Source: Thalassobius sp. I31.1
GTDB lineage: Bacteria > Pseudomonadota > Alphaproteobacteria > Rhodobacterales > Rhodobacteraceae
DNA: 64,000 bases
NCBI RefSeq assembly: GCF_003031585.1
Contig: NZ_PWAA01000061.1
Coordinates: 1-64,000 of the forward strand
Direction: 5' to 3'
The translations under genes were made by a program, and so were the position numbers. This document shows, piece after piece, positions 17,811 to 25,483 of the stretch. Each line of letters starts with the position of its first letter. Positions within the stretch are counted from its first letter, which is position 1. The notes beneath the pieces were generated by a model. That model searched no databases, was not told the DNA's origin, and saw only the letters and a program-made list of their open reading frames with translations.

Positions 17811-18581
17811 CTAAAGCGCAAATGCGCCCAGATATGCAAAGCCCGCTGCAATCAGCAGCAGCCCCAGCGGTTTGGTCACCACCCGGCCAATGTCGGGCAG
17901 TTTCTCAAATGTCATCAGAAGGGTTGCGATCCCCATCCACAGCATATTCATCGTGCCGCCAACGAACCCCAGCAACATCAGCGCCCAGCAACAGCCAAGG
18001 CAGACAAAGCCCAGTTCCAGCCCCATGGTCAGCGCGTTCCAGCGTGTGTCACGCCAGCGTTCCATAAAGAAGGTCAGCGGCATACGGCATTTGGACAGGC
18101 AGGCGTCTTTGAATCTGCTGAACTGGTACAAACCCGCAAGGATCAGCAGCGCCGCCGTCAGCCAGATCGAAATGCTCTGGCCGGTTGGTGTCACGAACCC
18201 GTAGATGAACAATGTCAGCTGTGCCCCGGCTGCAATCAGGGAAAACCCTCCCCAGATCACCAGATAGCCTGTCAGAAGTTCCGTCGTTCCGCGCGCCTCA
18301 CTGCCCGGCAGTTCTTCATAGGTCGCCAGCGCAGGCAGAAACGTCGGCGCCATCATCGCCGCAGACATCAGCCCCCACATGAGGAAAAGCTTGCCAAAGC
18401 CTGCCACATCCGGGCTGACCGTGCAAAGCGCCGCCCAGAACTGCGCCCCGTATAATGCGGACAGATCACGCGGGTCACTGTTCAGCGACATAGCATAAAG
18501 AACCACCCAGGCTGCAAGGATCAGCCCAAAGAGCGCAAGCCAGTGCCAGCCCCCCATAGTTCTGATGCGCGTTGCAAACAT
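17811..18581 (-). CDS. DUF2182 integral membrane protein
   Basis: A 256-residue membrane protein of the DUF2182 family (predicted metal-binding). It has about six hydrophobic segments and the family's Met-rich motif 'MWGLMSAAMMAPTFLPAL' (about residues 68-85), followed later by 'LGCCWALMLLGF'. The methionines and cysteines suggest copper or another soft metal, but no function is established. It is the first gene of the minus-strand operon with DUF1326, dmdA and acuI, has an AAGGAG ribosome site, and is divergent from the GntR gene across 102 bp. Confidence 0.88.
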   Translation of the reverse strand: MFATRIRTMGGWHWLALFGLILAAWVVLYAMSLNSDPRDLSALYGAQFWAALCTVSPDVAGFGKLFLMWGLMSAAMMAPTFLPALATYEELPGSEARGTTELLTGYLVIWGGFSLIAAGAQLTLFIYGFVTPTGQSISIWLTAALLILAGLYQFSRFKDACLSKCRMPLTFFMERWRDTRWNALTMGLELGFVCLGCCWALMLLGFVGGTMNMLWMGIATLLMTFEKLPDIGRVVTKPLGLLLIAAGFAYLGAFAL

Positions 18582-18627
18582 CTGCGATTCTCCTTATCTC
18601 TTGCAGTGACTGTGCAATTTTTTTAAA

Positions 18628-18657
18628 TGTCTGACAATTGAAAGATTTACATCAGAC
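18628..18657. promoter_or_regulatory. Candidate GntR/FCD operator
   Basis: TGTCTGACA (18628-18636) is a palindrome of the TGTC-N-GACA type bound by many FadR/FCD GntR regulators. A related inverted half, TCAGAC (18652-18657), mirrors GTCTGA (18629-18634). The site sits in the divergent promoter region between the DUF2182-dmdA operon and the GntR gene. Binding is inferred. Confidence 0.55.
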
Positions 18658-18683
18658 GTCACGTTCTGCGGGGGGAAGAGACA

Positions 18684-19409
18684 ATGGGCGAACGAAAACA
18701 AAGCGCTGATCTGTCTGTCGAAATCGCCACCGCGATCCGCGAGGCGATTATTGAAGGACGACTGATTGTTGATGAACGCCTGCCATCTGAGGCGGAGTTG
18801 TCCGAAGAATTTTCAGTTTCCCGCCCCACTGTACGCGAAGCCTTGAAACGCCTTGCGGCCCAGAACCTTATTCGCACGAAACGCGGGGCCAGCGGCGGGG
18901 CTTTTGTGAACCGGCTGAGTTTTGAGGAAGCCCGCGGCGATCTGATCACGACCTCTACCCTGCTGCTGTCGATGAATGAGGTGGATTTTGACACCGCCTG
19001 CGAAGCGCGATTCACCCTGGAACGGGCCTGCGCACCGCTTTCTGCGGAACGTCGCAGCGCAGATCACCTGGCCACCATGCGGGCTGAAATTACGCGTCAG
19101 GGTCAGGCCGGGCTTTCTGATGAAAGCTTCTGCGCCTCTGACGTTGCCTTTCACCGTGCCTTTGTGGACGGTGCGGGCAATCCCGTACTGTCCTGGCAGC
19201 TTGCCGCGGCGGTGGAGGCGATTGAACCCCTGATGAATATGATCACCTATAGTCAGCGCGACCGGACACAGGTGATTGCCCTACACACCGAGATTGCCAA
19301 TGCGATTGAACGCCAGGACGGGCTGGCAGCAGACCGGGCGCTTATACGGCTGAGCGCCTATACCCAGGAACTGGCCCGCAAAGCGATGGAGTTGCGCAAA
19401 AAACGTTAA
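18684..19409 (+). CDS. GntR-family regulator, FCD subfamily
   Basis: A 241-residue regulator. A winged helix-turn-helix spans residues about 8-75 ('AIREAIIEGRLIVDERLPSE', 'FSVSRPTVREALKRLAAQ'). An all-helical FCD ligand domain spans about 95-230, with a metal-site Asp and His pattern in 'SDVAFHRAFVDGAGN' and a late His near 'VIALHTEIANAI'. It is divergent from the DMSP operon and is the obvious local candidate regulator; a GntR gene beside dmdA is also known in Ruegeria. The effector may be acryloyl-CoA, DMSP or a related acid; this is not visible from sequence. Confidence 0.9.
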   Translation: MGERKQSADLSVEIATAIREAIIEGRLIVDERLPSEAELSEEFSVSRPTVREALKRLAAQNLIRTKRGASGGAFVNRLSFEEARGDLITTSTLLLSMNEVDFDTACEARFTLERACAPLSAERRSADHLATMRAEITRQGQAGLSDESFCASDVAFHRAFVDGAGNPVLSWQLAAAVEAIEPLMNMITYSQRDRTQVIALHTEIANAIERQDGLAADRALIRLSAYTQELARKAMELRKKR

Positions 19410-19443
19410 CGCTGGATTTACCCTATTCTGCTTTCTTTCCCGG

Positions 19444-19683
19444 ATGCAGGATCTGACACATTTTCATTCTCCTCTTTCGCCGGAACACTGGCTCAGAGAT
19501 CTGTTCTCCTCAAAAGCCGCGCGGGATGGAAAGATCATCCGACGTAAAGCGCGGGATATTGAACGCCTTGCCGGCTGGGATCTGTTTTTGTCCGAACTGG
19601 ACCGGCGCGGCTATCACGCGATTGAAAACTGCGGCCAGGTCGTCATTTTCTGCAATAACGCCCCGGTCCATGTGCTGCGCTGA
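19444..19683 (+). CDS. Small conserved hypothetical protein
   Basis: A 79-residue protein. The segment 'KIIRRKARDIERLAGWDLFLSELDRRGYHAIENCGQ' and the C-terminal 'VVIFCNNAPV' match a small Rhodobacteraceae family sometimes mislabelled phosphoribosylanthranilate isomerase; it is far too short to be that enzyme. Its function is unknown. It follows the GntR gene by 34 bp, so it may be cotranscribed, and is followed by two hairpins. Confidence 0.7.
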   Translation: MQDLTHFHSPLSPEHWLRDLFSSKAARDGKIIRRKARDIERLAGWDLFLSELDRRGYHAIENCGQVVIFCNNAPVHVLR

Positions 19684-19684
19684 T

Positions 19685-19729
19685 CCGTTTTCTTTGGAAG
19701 AAAACGGGCCGGAAACTTTGAAAGTTTCC
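19685..19729. repeat. Two tandem perfect hairpins
   Basis: Hairpin one is CCGTTTTCTT (19685-19694) and AAGAAAACGG (19698-19707) with a 3-nt loop. Hairpin two is GGAAACTT (19711-19718) and AAGTTTCC (19722-19729) with a 3-nt loop. They lie between a small gene and ssrA. No clean T-run follows, so this may be a REP-like element or a weak terminator. Confidence 0.55.
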
Positions 19730-19769
19730 GCATGCCCCTTTTCAATCGCGAAGCACACACTTATATAAC

Positions 19770-20092
19770 ACCTGTCCCTCGGGACTATGAACATAAACGC
19801 GCTCGTAATAAGCGGATCGGACCCGGGGGCGGTACCCGGCGACTCCACCACCATCCTTCATTTGAGGACTTTGGGGTCGAAACAGGATCGACGGACGTCT
19901 AAAGGGGTTAGCTTTGTTTCGGTGAGATACCACCGTTATCGGTTCGATTTAAGCTAGTTGCAAATGACAACAAAGCTCCGGCAATGGCTCTGGCTGCGTA
20001 AGCAGTTCGGGTCGCCGAAACTAAGCCCCTTCGCCTAGCCGCGTAGGGCGGGGTTCGCAGGTACCTGGCAACAGAAACCTGCACTTTCACTC
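19770..20092 (+). ncRNA. ssrA: tmRNA, permuted two-piece type
   Basis: This is the circularly permuted alphaproteobacterial form. The acceptor piece comes first and ends with the T-arm and CCA at about 19850 (GGCGACTCCACCA). A short spacer follows, and the coding piece begins at 19873 with GGGGTCG, which pairs with CGACTCC of the acceptor end. The tag frame at 19960-20001 encodes ANDNKAPAMALAA and a TAA stop. tmRNA rescues stalled ribosomes and marks the product for ClpXP. The outer boundaries (about 19770 and 20092) are estimates; the acceptor pairing and tag are certain. Confidence 0.93.
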
Positions 20093-20139
20093 TGTTGTTG
20101 TTTCTTGACATTCCGCACTACCAGGGCATTTCTGTGCCC

Positions 20140-21435
20140 ATGGAAAACACCGCTGCCCGCATCTCCCCGGAACTGCCTGAACTCATCCGCGTCTTCGGGC
20201 GCATTGGCATTCTGTCCTTTGGCGGCCCTGCCGCGCAGATCGCCCTGATGCACCGGGAACTGGTGGAAGAACGTCCCTGGCTTTCTGAGGAAAGCTTCCT
20301 CAATGCCCTGTCCTTCTGCATGATGCTGCCGGGGCCCGAGGCCATGCAGCTTGCGACCTGGGCGGGATGGAAGCAACGGGGCATCATGGGCGGGTTGATC
20401 GCAGGCGGACTGTTTGTTCTGCCCGGTGCGTTTATGATCCTGGCGCTGGCCTTGTTATATGCTCAACTCGGTGATCTGCCCCTGATCCAGAGCCTGTTTT
20501 TCGGCATTAAAGCCGCTGTGGTTATCATTGTTCTGGAAGCGCTTTTTAAGGTTTCAAAGAAAGCTTTCGGCGGGAAGTCAGCGGTCCCGGCCAGCCACAG
20601 CCGCGTGATTGCGGTGTTGTCCTTTATCGGGATTTTCGCGCTTCAGCTGCCTTTCCCGGTGATCATTCTCGCCGCTGGCCTCTGGGGCGCGGTGATTGCC
20701 CGCAGTGATGACACACCCAGCATTCCGTCAGCCCCCCCCTCGCTGAAAAACACCGCCCTGACCTTCCTGATTGGCACGGTAATCTGGGCTTTGCCCTTTG
20801 CGGTGATCCTTGTCAGCCCCCATGCAGAATTTCTGACCGCAAGCGGCCTGTTTTTCTCGAAACTGGCGGTTGTCACCTTTGGTGGCGCTTACGCGGTTCT
20901 GGCCTGGATGACCCAGGAAGTCGTCACAGTGCAGGGCTGGCTGACCACGCCGGAAATGCTGGATGCCCTGGGACTTGCAGAGACAACCCCCGGCCCTCTG
21001 ATCCTTGTGACTGAATTTGTCGGAACTCTTGCCGCCTGGAAAGAGGGCGGTATCGGCCTTGCCCTGATCAATACGGCCCTGACGCTTTGGGTGACATTTG
21101 TGCCCTGCTTCATCTGGATTTTTGCCGGTGCGCCATGGATTGACCGCCTGATGGCACAGCCACGTCTGCGCGCGGGGCTGCAGGCAATCACGGCTGCGGT
21201 TGTCGGGGTGATTGCCAACCTGTCGATCTGCTTTGCCCTGCATGTGTTTTTTGCTGACGTCACGACATGGCAGAAAGGCATTTTTGCGCTGCCCTTGCCC
21301 GTACTGACCAGCCTGAACCTGACCGCATTCCTGCTGGCATTGCTGGCGGCATGGTTGTTGATCAGGCGAAAATGGAACCTGCTTTATGTGCTGGGACTTA
21401 TGGCACTTGCAGGCGGGCTTACGCAGTTTTTCTGA
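20140..21435 (+). CDS. ChrA-family chromate transporter
   Basis: A 431-residue membrane protein made of two homologous CHR domains. The first half has 'ILSFGGPAAQIALMHRELV' and 'MMLPGPEAMQLATWAGW', and the second has 'VVTFGGAYAVLAWMTQEVV' and 'LAETTPGPLILVTEF'. These are the paired FGG and PGP motifs of long-chain ChrA proteins, predicted to export chromate (or act on sulfate-like anions). It starts 48 bp after the tmRNA region; the ATG at 20140 is chosen because an earlier in-frame start would fall inside ssrA. No chrB is visible, so true chromate resistance is not certain. Confidence 0.9.
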   Translation: MENTAARISPELPELIRVFGRIGILSFGGPAAQIALMHRELVEERPWLSEESFLNALSFCMMLPGPEAMQLATWAGWKQRGIMGGLIAGGLFVLPGAFMILALALLYAQLGDLPLIQSLFFGIKAAVVIIVLEALFKVSKKAFGGKSAVPASHSRVIAVLSFIGIFALQLPFPVIILAAGLWGAVIARSDDTPSIPSAPPSLKNTALTFLIGTVIWALPFAVILVSPHAEFLTASGLFFSKLAVVTFGGAYAVLAWMTQEVVTVQGWLTTPEMLDALGLAETTPGPLILVTEFVGTLAAWKEGGIGLALINTALTLWVTFVPCFIWIFAGAPWIDRLMAQPRLRAGLQAITAAVVGVIANLSICFALHVFFADVTTWQKGIFALPLPVLTSLNLTAFLLALLAAWLLIRRKWNLLYVLGLMALAGGLTQFF

Positions 21436-21561
21436 ACCCCGCCCCCTTAGAAATTATGGCCCGTCCTGAAGGTCTGATTCAAAGGGCTGTCATTCGCAAA
21501 GGAATCAATTATGATTAGGGAAAGTGCCTGACATAAAAGGCGGAATAAAAAGAGATTACAG

Positions 21562-22059
21562 ATGTCCGACAGCCCTGAAAACGACAGCATTGATTATGGC
21601 AACCTGATGCATGACGCCCTGCGTCTTCTTATCCGTAACGTGCTGACGGACGTTTCTGAAAACGGCCTGCCCGGGGATCATCACTTTTTCATCACCTTTG
21701 ACACGAACCACCCGGATGCGCGACTCGCGGATTGGCTGAATGATCGTTATCCTGGTGAAATGACCGTGGTTGTGCAGCACTGGTTTGAAAATCTGGATGT
21801 TGGTGATGATGGGTTTTCGATTACCCTGAATTTTGGAGATCAGCCCGAACCATTGTTCATTCCATGGGATTCACTGGTGACCTTTGTAGATCCCTCTGTC
21901 GAATTCGGGCTGCGCTTTGAACATCACAGTGATGACGATGACGACCATGATCCGGATCCTGAAAATGACGAGATCCCGGAAGCCCCCATGGAAGAAAACG
22001 CTGAAGACGATACACCGCATGAAGCGGAAGTCGTCAGTCTGGATGCCTTCCGCAAGTAA
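21562..22059 (+). CDS. sspB: SspB, ClpXP specificity-enhancing factor
   Basis: A 165-residue adaptor of the alphaproteobacterial SspB type. The folded domain (residues 8-115, 'YGNLMHDALRLLIRNVL', 'HHFFITFDTNHP', 'LNFGDQPEPLFIPWDSLVTFVDPS') binds the ssrA degradation tag. An acidic, disordered linker (about 118-152, Asp/Glu-rich) follows. The C-terminal 'EVVSLDAFRK' is the module that docks on ClpX. It lies 1.5 kb from the tmRNA gene with only the ChrA-like gene between, so tag and adaptor are neighbours. Confidence 0.93.
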   Translation: MSDSPENDSIDYGNLMHDALRLLIRNVLTDVSENGLPGDHHFFITFDTNHPDARLADWLNDRYPGEMTVVVQHWFENLDVGDDGFSITLNFGDQPEPLFIPWDSLVTFVDPSVEFGLRFEHHSDDDDDHDPDPENDEIPEAPMEENAEDDTPHEAEVVSLDAFRK

Positions 22060-22080
22060 GGCTCAGGCATGCAAAATCCA

Positions 22081-22117
22081 CCGCATAGGCCTTGCCGGGC
22101 CTGTGCGGTTTTTTATT
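22081..22117 (+). terminator. Terminator after sspB
   Basis: CCGCA-TAGGCC and GGCCTG-TGCGG (22081-22108) form a long, slightly interrupted stem followed by a TTTTTT run. Confidence 0.85.
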
Positions 22118-22129
22118 TGCTCATCATCT

Positions 22130-22387
22130 GGATCATCATTGCCGTTTCTTAAAAAAGGCGGCGCCGCCATCCGGAACCCCACGATTCAGGGTTTTCACCC
22201 CTGTGTGAGAAAGCTTTTTCACGGTCCCTGGAGTGTTTTATGCTCCAATCAGGACGTTTCCGTTGGTGCAGGTCTGGTGGCCTGCTTGTGTCATGACGTG
22301 GATGAAGATGCCTGTGAGGGATTGAGAAAAGGTGAGGTGAGCGTGCGCAGCTGCACAATCGGCGCCCACAAAGGTTAACAAAACCAG
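22130..22387. other. Non-coding, hairpin-rich intergenic region
   Basis: No credible coding frame. It contains a 12-bp palindrome GGCGGCGCCGCC (22157-22168) and at least two further stem-loops (a GGAG/CTCC stem near 22230-22250 and a GCAGG/CCTGC stem near 22268-22285). It is followed directly by the (TTTTCTAG)9 repeat. It could be a small RNA, but I do not recognise 6S, SRP or another known RNA. Confidence 0.4.
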
Positions 22388-22459
22388 TTTTCTAGTTTTC
22401 TAGTTTTCTAGTTTTCTAGTTTTCTAGTTTTCTAGTTTTCTAGTTTTCTAGTTTTCTAG
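22388..22459. repeat. (TTTTCTAG)9 tandem repeat
   Basis: Nine perfect head-to-tail copies of an 8-bp unit (72 bp), flanked by a partial copy. The repeat lies between the sspB terminator and the 3' end of the convergent AEC transporter gene, so it does not disrupt a frame. Each copy contains CTAG, a tetramer generally rare in bacterial genomes. Perfect repetition suggests recent expansion by slippage. Confidence 0.97.
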
Positions 22460-22502
22460 TGAACTGACTTTGTTCAGAAAGCGTTGGCAAGCGGCATCGG
22501 CT

Positions 22503-23423
22503 TTAAAGCGGTAACAGATACAAAAGCCCGGGCAGAACCAGCATCCCGGCAATCGCCTGCCAGGTCATAATATCCGCATATAGCCCCGCATTCCCGCCCA
22601 TACGCCGCGCGATAATATAACCGTTTGCCGCCGCGGGCACCGCCATGACCATCGCCCCAATCAGCAGTTGCAGCGGAACAAGCCCCACCCAGGATCCAAG
22701 CAGGATGAAAACCGCAGGGGCCAACAGCGGACGCAGGATCAGGCCCAGAACAACCAGTGGTCCAACCCGCAACAACCGGCGGAAAGTGATGCCGGCCCCC
22801 ACAGCCAAAAGCCCCACGCCAAGCGCTGCGCGTCCAATAAAATCAAGGGATTGTGCAATGGGGCCAGGGATGCTCAGACCGGATACACTTAGCGTCAGGC
22901 CAATGGCACAGGCCTGGACCAATGGATTTGTCACAATGGTCATCAACATGGTTTTCAGACTGAATTTCCCCGGCCCATAGACGGACAGCATAATGATGTT
23001 CACGATATTGATCAGCGGAATCAGAAATGCCATGACGACCGCGATCAGCAGGATCCCCTCCTGTCCTGCAATCTGTTCTGCCAGTGCCAGACCAATAAAC
23101 CCGTTCCAGCGGGTGGCAGACTGGAACAGCGTGGTGAACGATGCATCATCCATCCGGCTTTGCGGCAGGATTAGGCGCAGCAGGAACATCAGAACGCCAA
23201 GGATCACCAAAGTCAGCACCAGCATCGCAATCAGCGGGCCAAAGCGCGACATTTCAAGATCTGATTCTGCGATGGCCCCGATCAGAACCGCCGGAATCAG
23301 CAGGCGGAAACTCATGACCTCAACCCCGGTCCACTGATCCGCAGGCAGGCCACCACTGACCGCAAGCCCATAGCCACAGAGGATGGTCAGAAAGACCGGC
23401 AGAACCAGAAGTGCGAGATCCAT
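22503..23423 (-). CDS. AEC family transporter (auxin efflux carrier type)
   Basis: A 306-residue membrane protein with about ten hydrophobic segments and the internal duplication of the AEC/malonate-carrier family. Typical landmarks are 'LPVFLTILCGYGLA' at the N-terminus, 'NPLVQACAIGL' mid-protein and 'PAAANGYIIARRMGGNA' near the C-terminus. The substrate is unknown; family members move organic acids such as malonate or malate. The ATG at 23423 follows an AGGA site. It is convergent with sspB and divergent from fumC. Confidence 0.88.
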   Translation of the reverse strand: MDLALLVLPVFLTILCGYGLAVSGGLPADQWTGVEVMSFRLLIPAVLIGAIAESDLEMSRFGPLIAMLVLTLVILGVLMFLLRLILPQSRMDDASFTTLFQSATRWNGFIGLALAEQIAGQEGILLIAVVMAFLIPLINIVNIIMLSVYGPGKFSLKTMLMTIVTNPLVQACAIGLTLSVSGLSIPGPIAQSLDFIGRAALGVGLLAVGAGITFRRLLRVGPLVVLGLILRPLLAPAVFILLGSWVGLVPLQLLIGAMVMAVPAAANGYIIARRMGGNAGLYADIMTWQAIAGMLVLPGLLYLLPL

Positions 23424-23538
23424 AAGCTGTCCTTCATAAATGCGACACAATACCGACGCTTTGCGGATTGGAAATTCTTACCCTCTGCGGTATGAAATGC
23501 GCAACCTAAGAACTGGCACCGATCACCGGAGAATGATT

Positions 23539-24933
23539 ATGACCGATACCCGTACCGAAACCGACAGCTTTGGCCCTCTTGAAGTTCCTTCCGATAAATA
23601 CTGGGGCGCGCAGACACAGCGCAGCCTGATGAACTTCCCGATTGGCTGGGAAAAGCAGCCGGTGGCGATTGTCCGGGCGCTTGGCGTGATCAAACAGGCC
23701 TGTGCCGAAGCAAACATGGCCTCAGGGGCCCTGGATGAAACCCGCGGCAAAGCAATCGTTCAGGCCGCTGGCGAAGTGTTTGGAGGCAAGTTTGACGACA
23801 ACTTCCCGCTGGTAGTCTGGCAGACCGGTTCTGGTACGCAATCCAACATGAATTCTAACGAGGTCATCGCGAACCGCGCGATTGAAATCATGGGCGGCGT
23901 GATCGGATCCAAAGACCCTGTTCACCCGAATGACCATTGTAACATGGGCCAGTCTTCCAACGACACTTTCCCGACCGCCATGCATATCGCAACCGCCATG
24001 TCTGTGCGTGATGTTCTGCTGCCGGGTCTGGAAAAACTGCTGACCTCTCTGGAAGCCAAAGCGGAAGAATTCAAAGATATCATCAAGATCGGCCGCACCC
24101 ACACCCAGGATGCGACACCGTTGACCCTGGGCCAGGAATTTTCCGGTTACGCCCATCAGATCCGTCAGGGCATCGCCCGTGTAAAAGCCTGCCTGCCTGG
24201 CATTTATGAGCTGGCACAGGGTGGCACGGCGGTTGGCACCGGGTTGAACACACGTCCGGGCTGGGGCGAAGAAGTCGCTGGCAATATGGCGCGTATCACC
24301 GGCCTGCCTTTCGTGACTGCACCAAACAAATTCGAAGCCCTCGCCGCCCATGACGCCATGGTCTTTATGTCCGGTGCGCTGGCGACGGTTGCGGGTTCCG
24401 CTTATAAAATTGCCAATGACATCCGTTTCCTGGGTTCTGGCCCGCGTTCTGGTCTGGGCGAGCTGATCCTGCCGGAAAATGAACCAGGTTCGTCCATCAT
24501 GCCAGGCAAAGTGAACCCGACTCAGGCCGAAGCCCTGACACAGGTTGCGGCGCACGTCATGGGCAACAATGCCGCGATGACATTTGCTGGCAGCCAGGGC
24601 CACTTTGAGCTGAACGTCTATAACCCGATGATGAGCTACAACCTGCTGCAATCCATCCAGCTTCTGGGCGATGCAGCCGACAGCTTTACCGAACGTATGC
24701 TGAACGGTATTCAGGCGAATGAGCCCCGCATCGACAAGCTGATGAAAGAAAGCCTGATGCTGGTCACCGCCCTTGCGCCGACCATTGGTTACGATAACGC
24801 AACAAAAGTTGCCAAAACCGCGCATAAAAATGGTACAACTCTGAAAGAAGAAGCGATTGCTCTGGGATTTGTGGATGAAAAAACCTTTGACGAGGTCGTC
24901 CGCCCTGAACAGATGATCGGCCCGAAAGCGTAA
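23539..24933 (+). CDS. fumC: Class II fumarate hydratase
   Basis: A 464-residue iron-independent fumarase of the TCA cycle converting fumarate and malate. The active-site signature '[11 protein letters not shown]' lies near residue 318. Upstream are '[19 protein letters not shown]' and '[16 protein letters not shown]', the other two conserved regions that build the tetramer's shared active sites. The ATG at 23539 is chosen over one two codons earlier because GGAG is better spaced from it. Two small genes follow on the same strand with short gaps, as is common in related genomes. Confidence 0.95.
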   Translation: MTDTRTETDSFGPLEVPSDKYWGAQTQRSLMNFPIGWEKQPVAIVRALGVIKQACAEANMASGALDETRGKAIVQAAGEVFGGKFDDNFPLVVWQTGSGTQSNMNSNEVIANRAIEIMGGVIGSKDPVHPNDHCNMGQSSNDTFPTAMHIATAMSVRDVLLPGLEKLLTSLEAKAEEFKDIIKIGRTHTQDATPLTLGQEFSGYAHQIRQGIARVKACLPGIYELAQGGTAVGTGLNTRPGWGEEVAGNMARITGLPFVTAPNKFEALAAHDAMVFMSGALATVAGSAYKIANDIRFLGSGPRSGLGELILPENEPGSSIMPGKVNPTQAEALTQVAAHVMGNNAAMTFAGSQGHFELNVYNPMMSYNLLQSIQLLGDAADSFTERMLNGIQANEPRIDKLMKESLMLVTALAPTIGYDNATKVAKTAHKNGTTLKEEAIALGFVDEKTFDEVVRPEQMIGPKA

Positions 24934-24966
24934 CGAAAAGTTTAACCGATCAGGGGTGGAACCAGG

Positions 24967-25155
24967 ATGGCGAAGCTCATAAATCTAAACCGGGCCCGTA
25001 AACAGCGGGCCCGCGACGACAAACGTGATAAATCAGCGGAAAATGCTGTAGATCATGGGTTGAGCAAGGCAGAAAAACGCCTTATGGCCACACGCAATAC
25101 GCGGGCACAAAAGATGCTCGATCAACACAAACACGAAGACGATCACGACGCATGA
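24967..25155 (+). CDS. DUF4169 family protein
   Basis: A 62-residue, very charged protein ('LINLNRARKQRARDDK', 'GLSKAEKRL') matching DUF4169, a short alphaproteobacterial family of unknown function. It is basic in the first half and ends in an Asp/His-rich tail. It starts 33 bp after fumC and overlaps the next gene by 4 bp (ATGA), so the three are likely one operon. Confidence 0.82.
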   Translation: MAKLINLNRARKQRARDDKRDKSAENAVDHGLSKAEKRLMATRNTRAQKMLDQHKHEDDHDA

Positions 25156-25418
25156 ACAGCTACATTGATACACGGCCGAAAAAACGTTCCCTGACCCTGA
25201 AGGGTCACCGGACATCTGTTACGCTGGAGGATGATTTTTGGCGGGCGTTTCGGGCGATCGCCTCTGAAAAATCTGTTGCGGTAAATACGCTTGCAGCAGA
25301 AATTGACGCAGAGCGTGGCACAGAATCTGGCCTGGCTACGGCCATACGCCTTTATGTTCTGCGCCACTTTCAGGCAATCGCAAATGATCAGACGCAGCCC
25401 CAGGCACAAGCCAGCTGA
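25152..25418 (+). CDS. Ribbon-helix-helix domain protein
   Basis: An 88-residue protein with a ribbon-helix-helix pattern of the RHH_4 type: the strand 'RTSVTLEDDFWRAFRAIA' is followed by helix segments ending in 'AIRLYVLRHFQ'. Such proteins often bind DNA as dimers, but the fumC-linked family has no known target. It overlaps the DUF4169 gene by ATGA and ends before a strong terminator. Confidence 0.82.
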   Translation: MNSYIDTRPKKRSLTLKGHRTSVTLEDDFWRAFRAIASEKSVAVNTLAAEIDAERGTESGLATAIRLYVLRHFQAIANDQTQPQAQAS

Positions 25419-25435
25419 TATCTGACACCACACAC

Positions 25436-25476
25436 AAAAAAACCGGTCATTGTATGCGCAATGGCCGGTTTTTTTG
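25436..25476. terminator. Bidirectional terminator
   Basis: AACCGGTCATTG and CAATGGCCGGTT pair (25441-25470) with one G-U, flanked by an A-run and a T-run. It ends the fumC operon and the convergent P450 operon. Confidence 0.9.
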
Positions 25477-25483
25477 TATGTAT

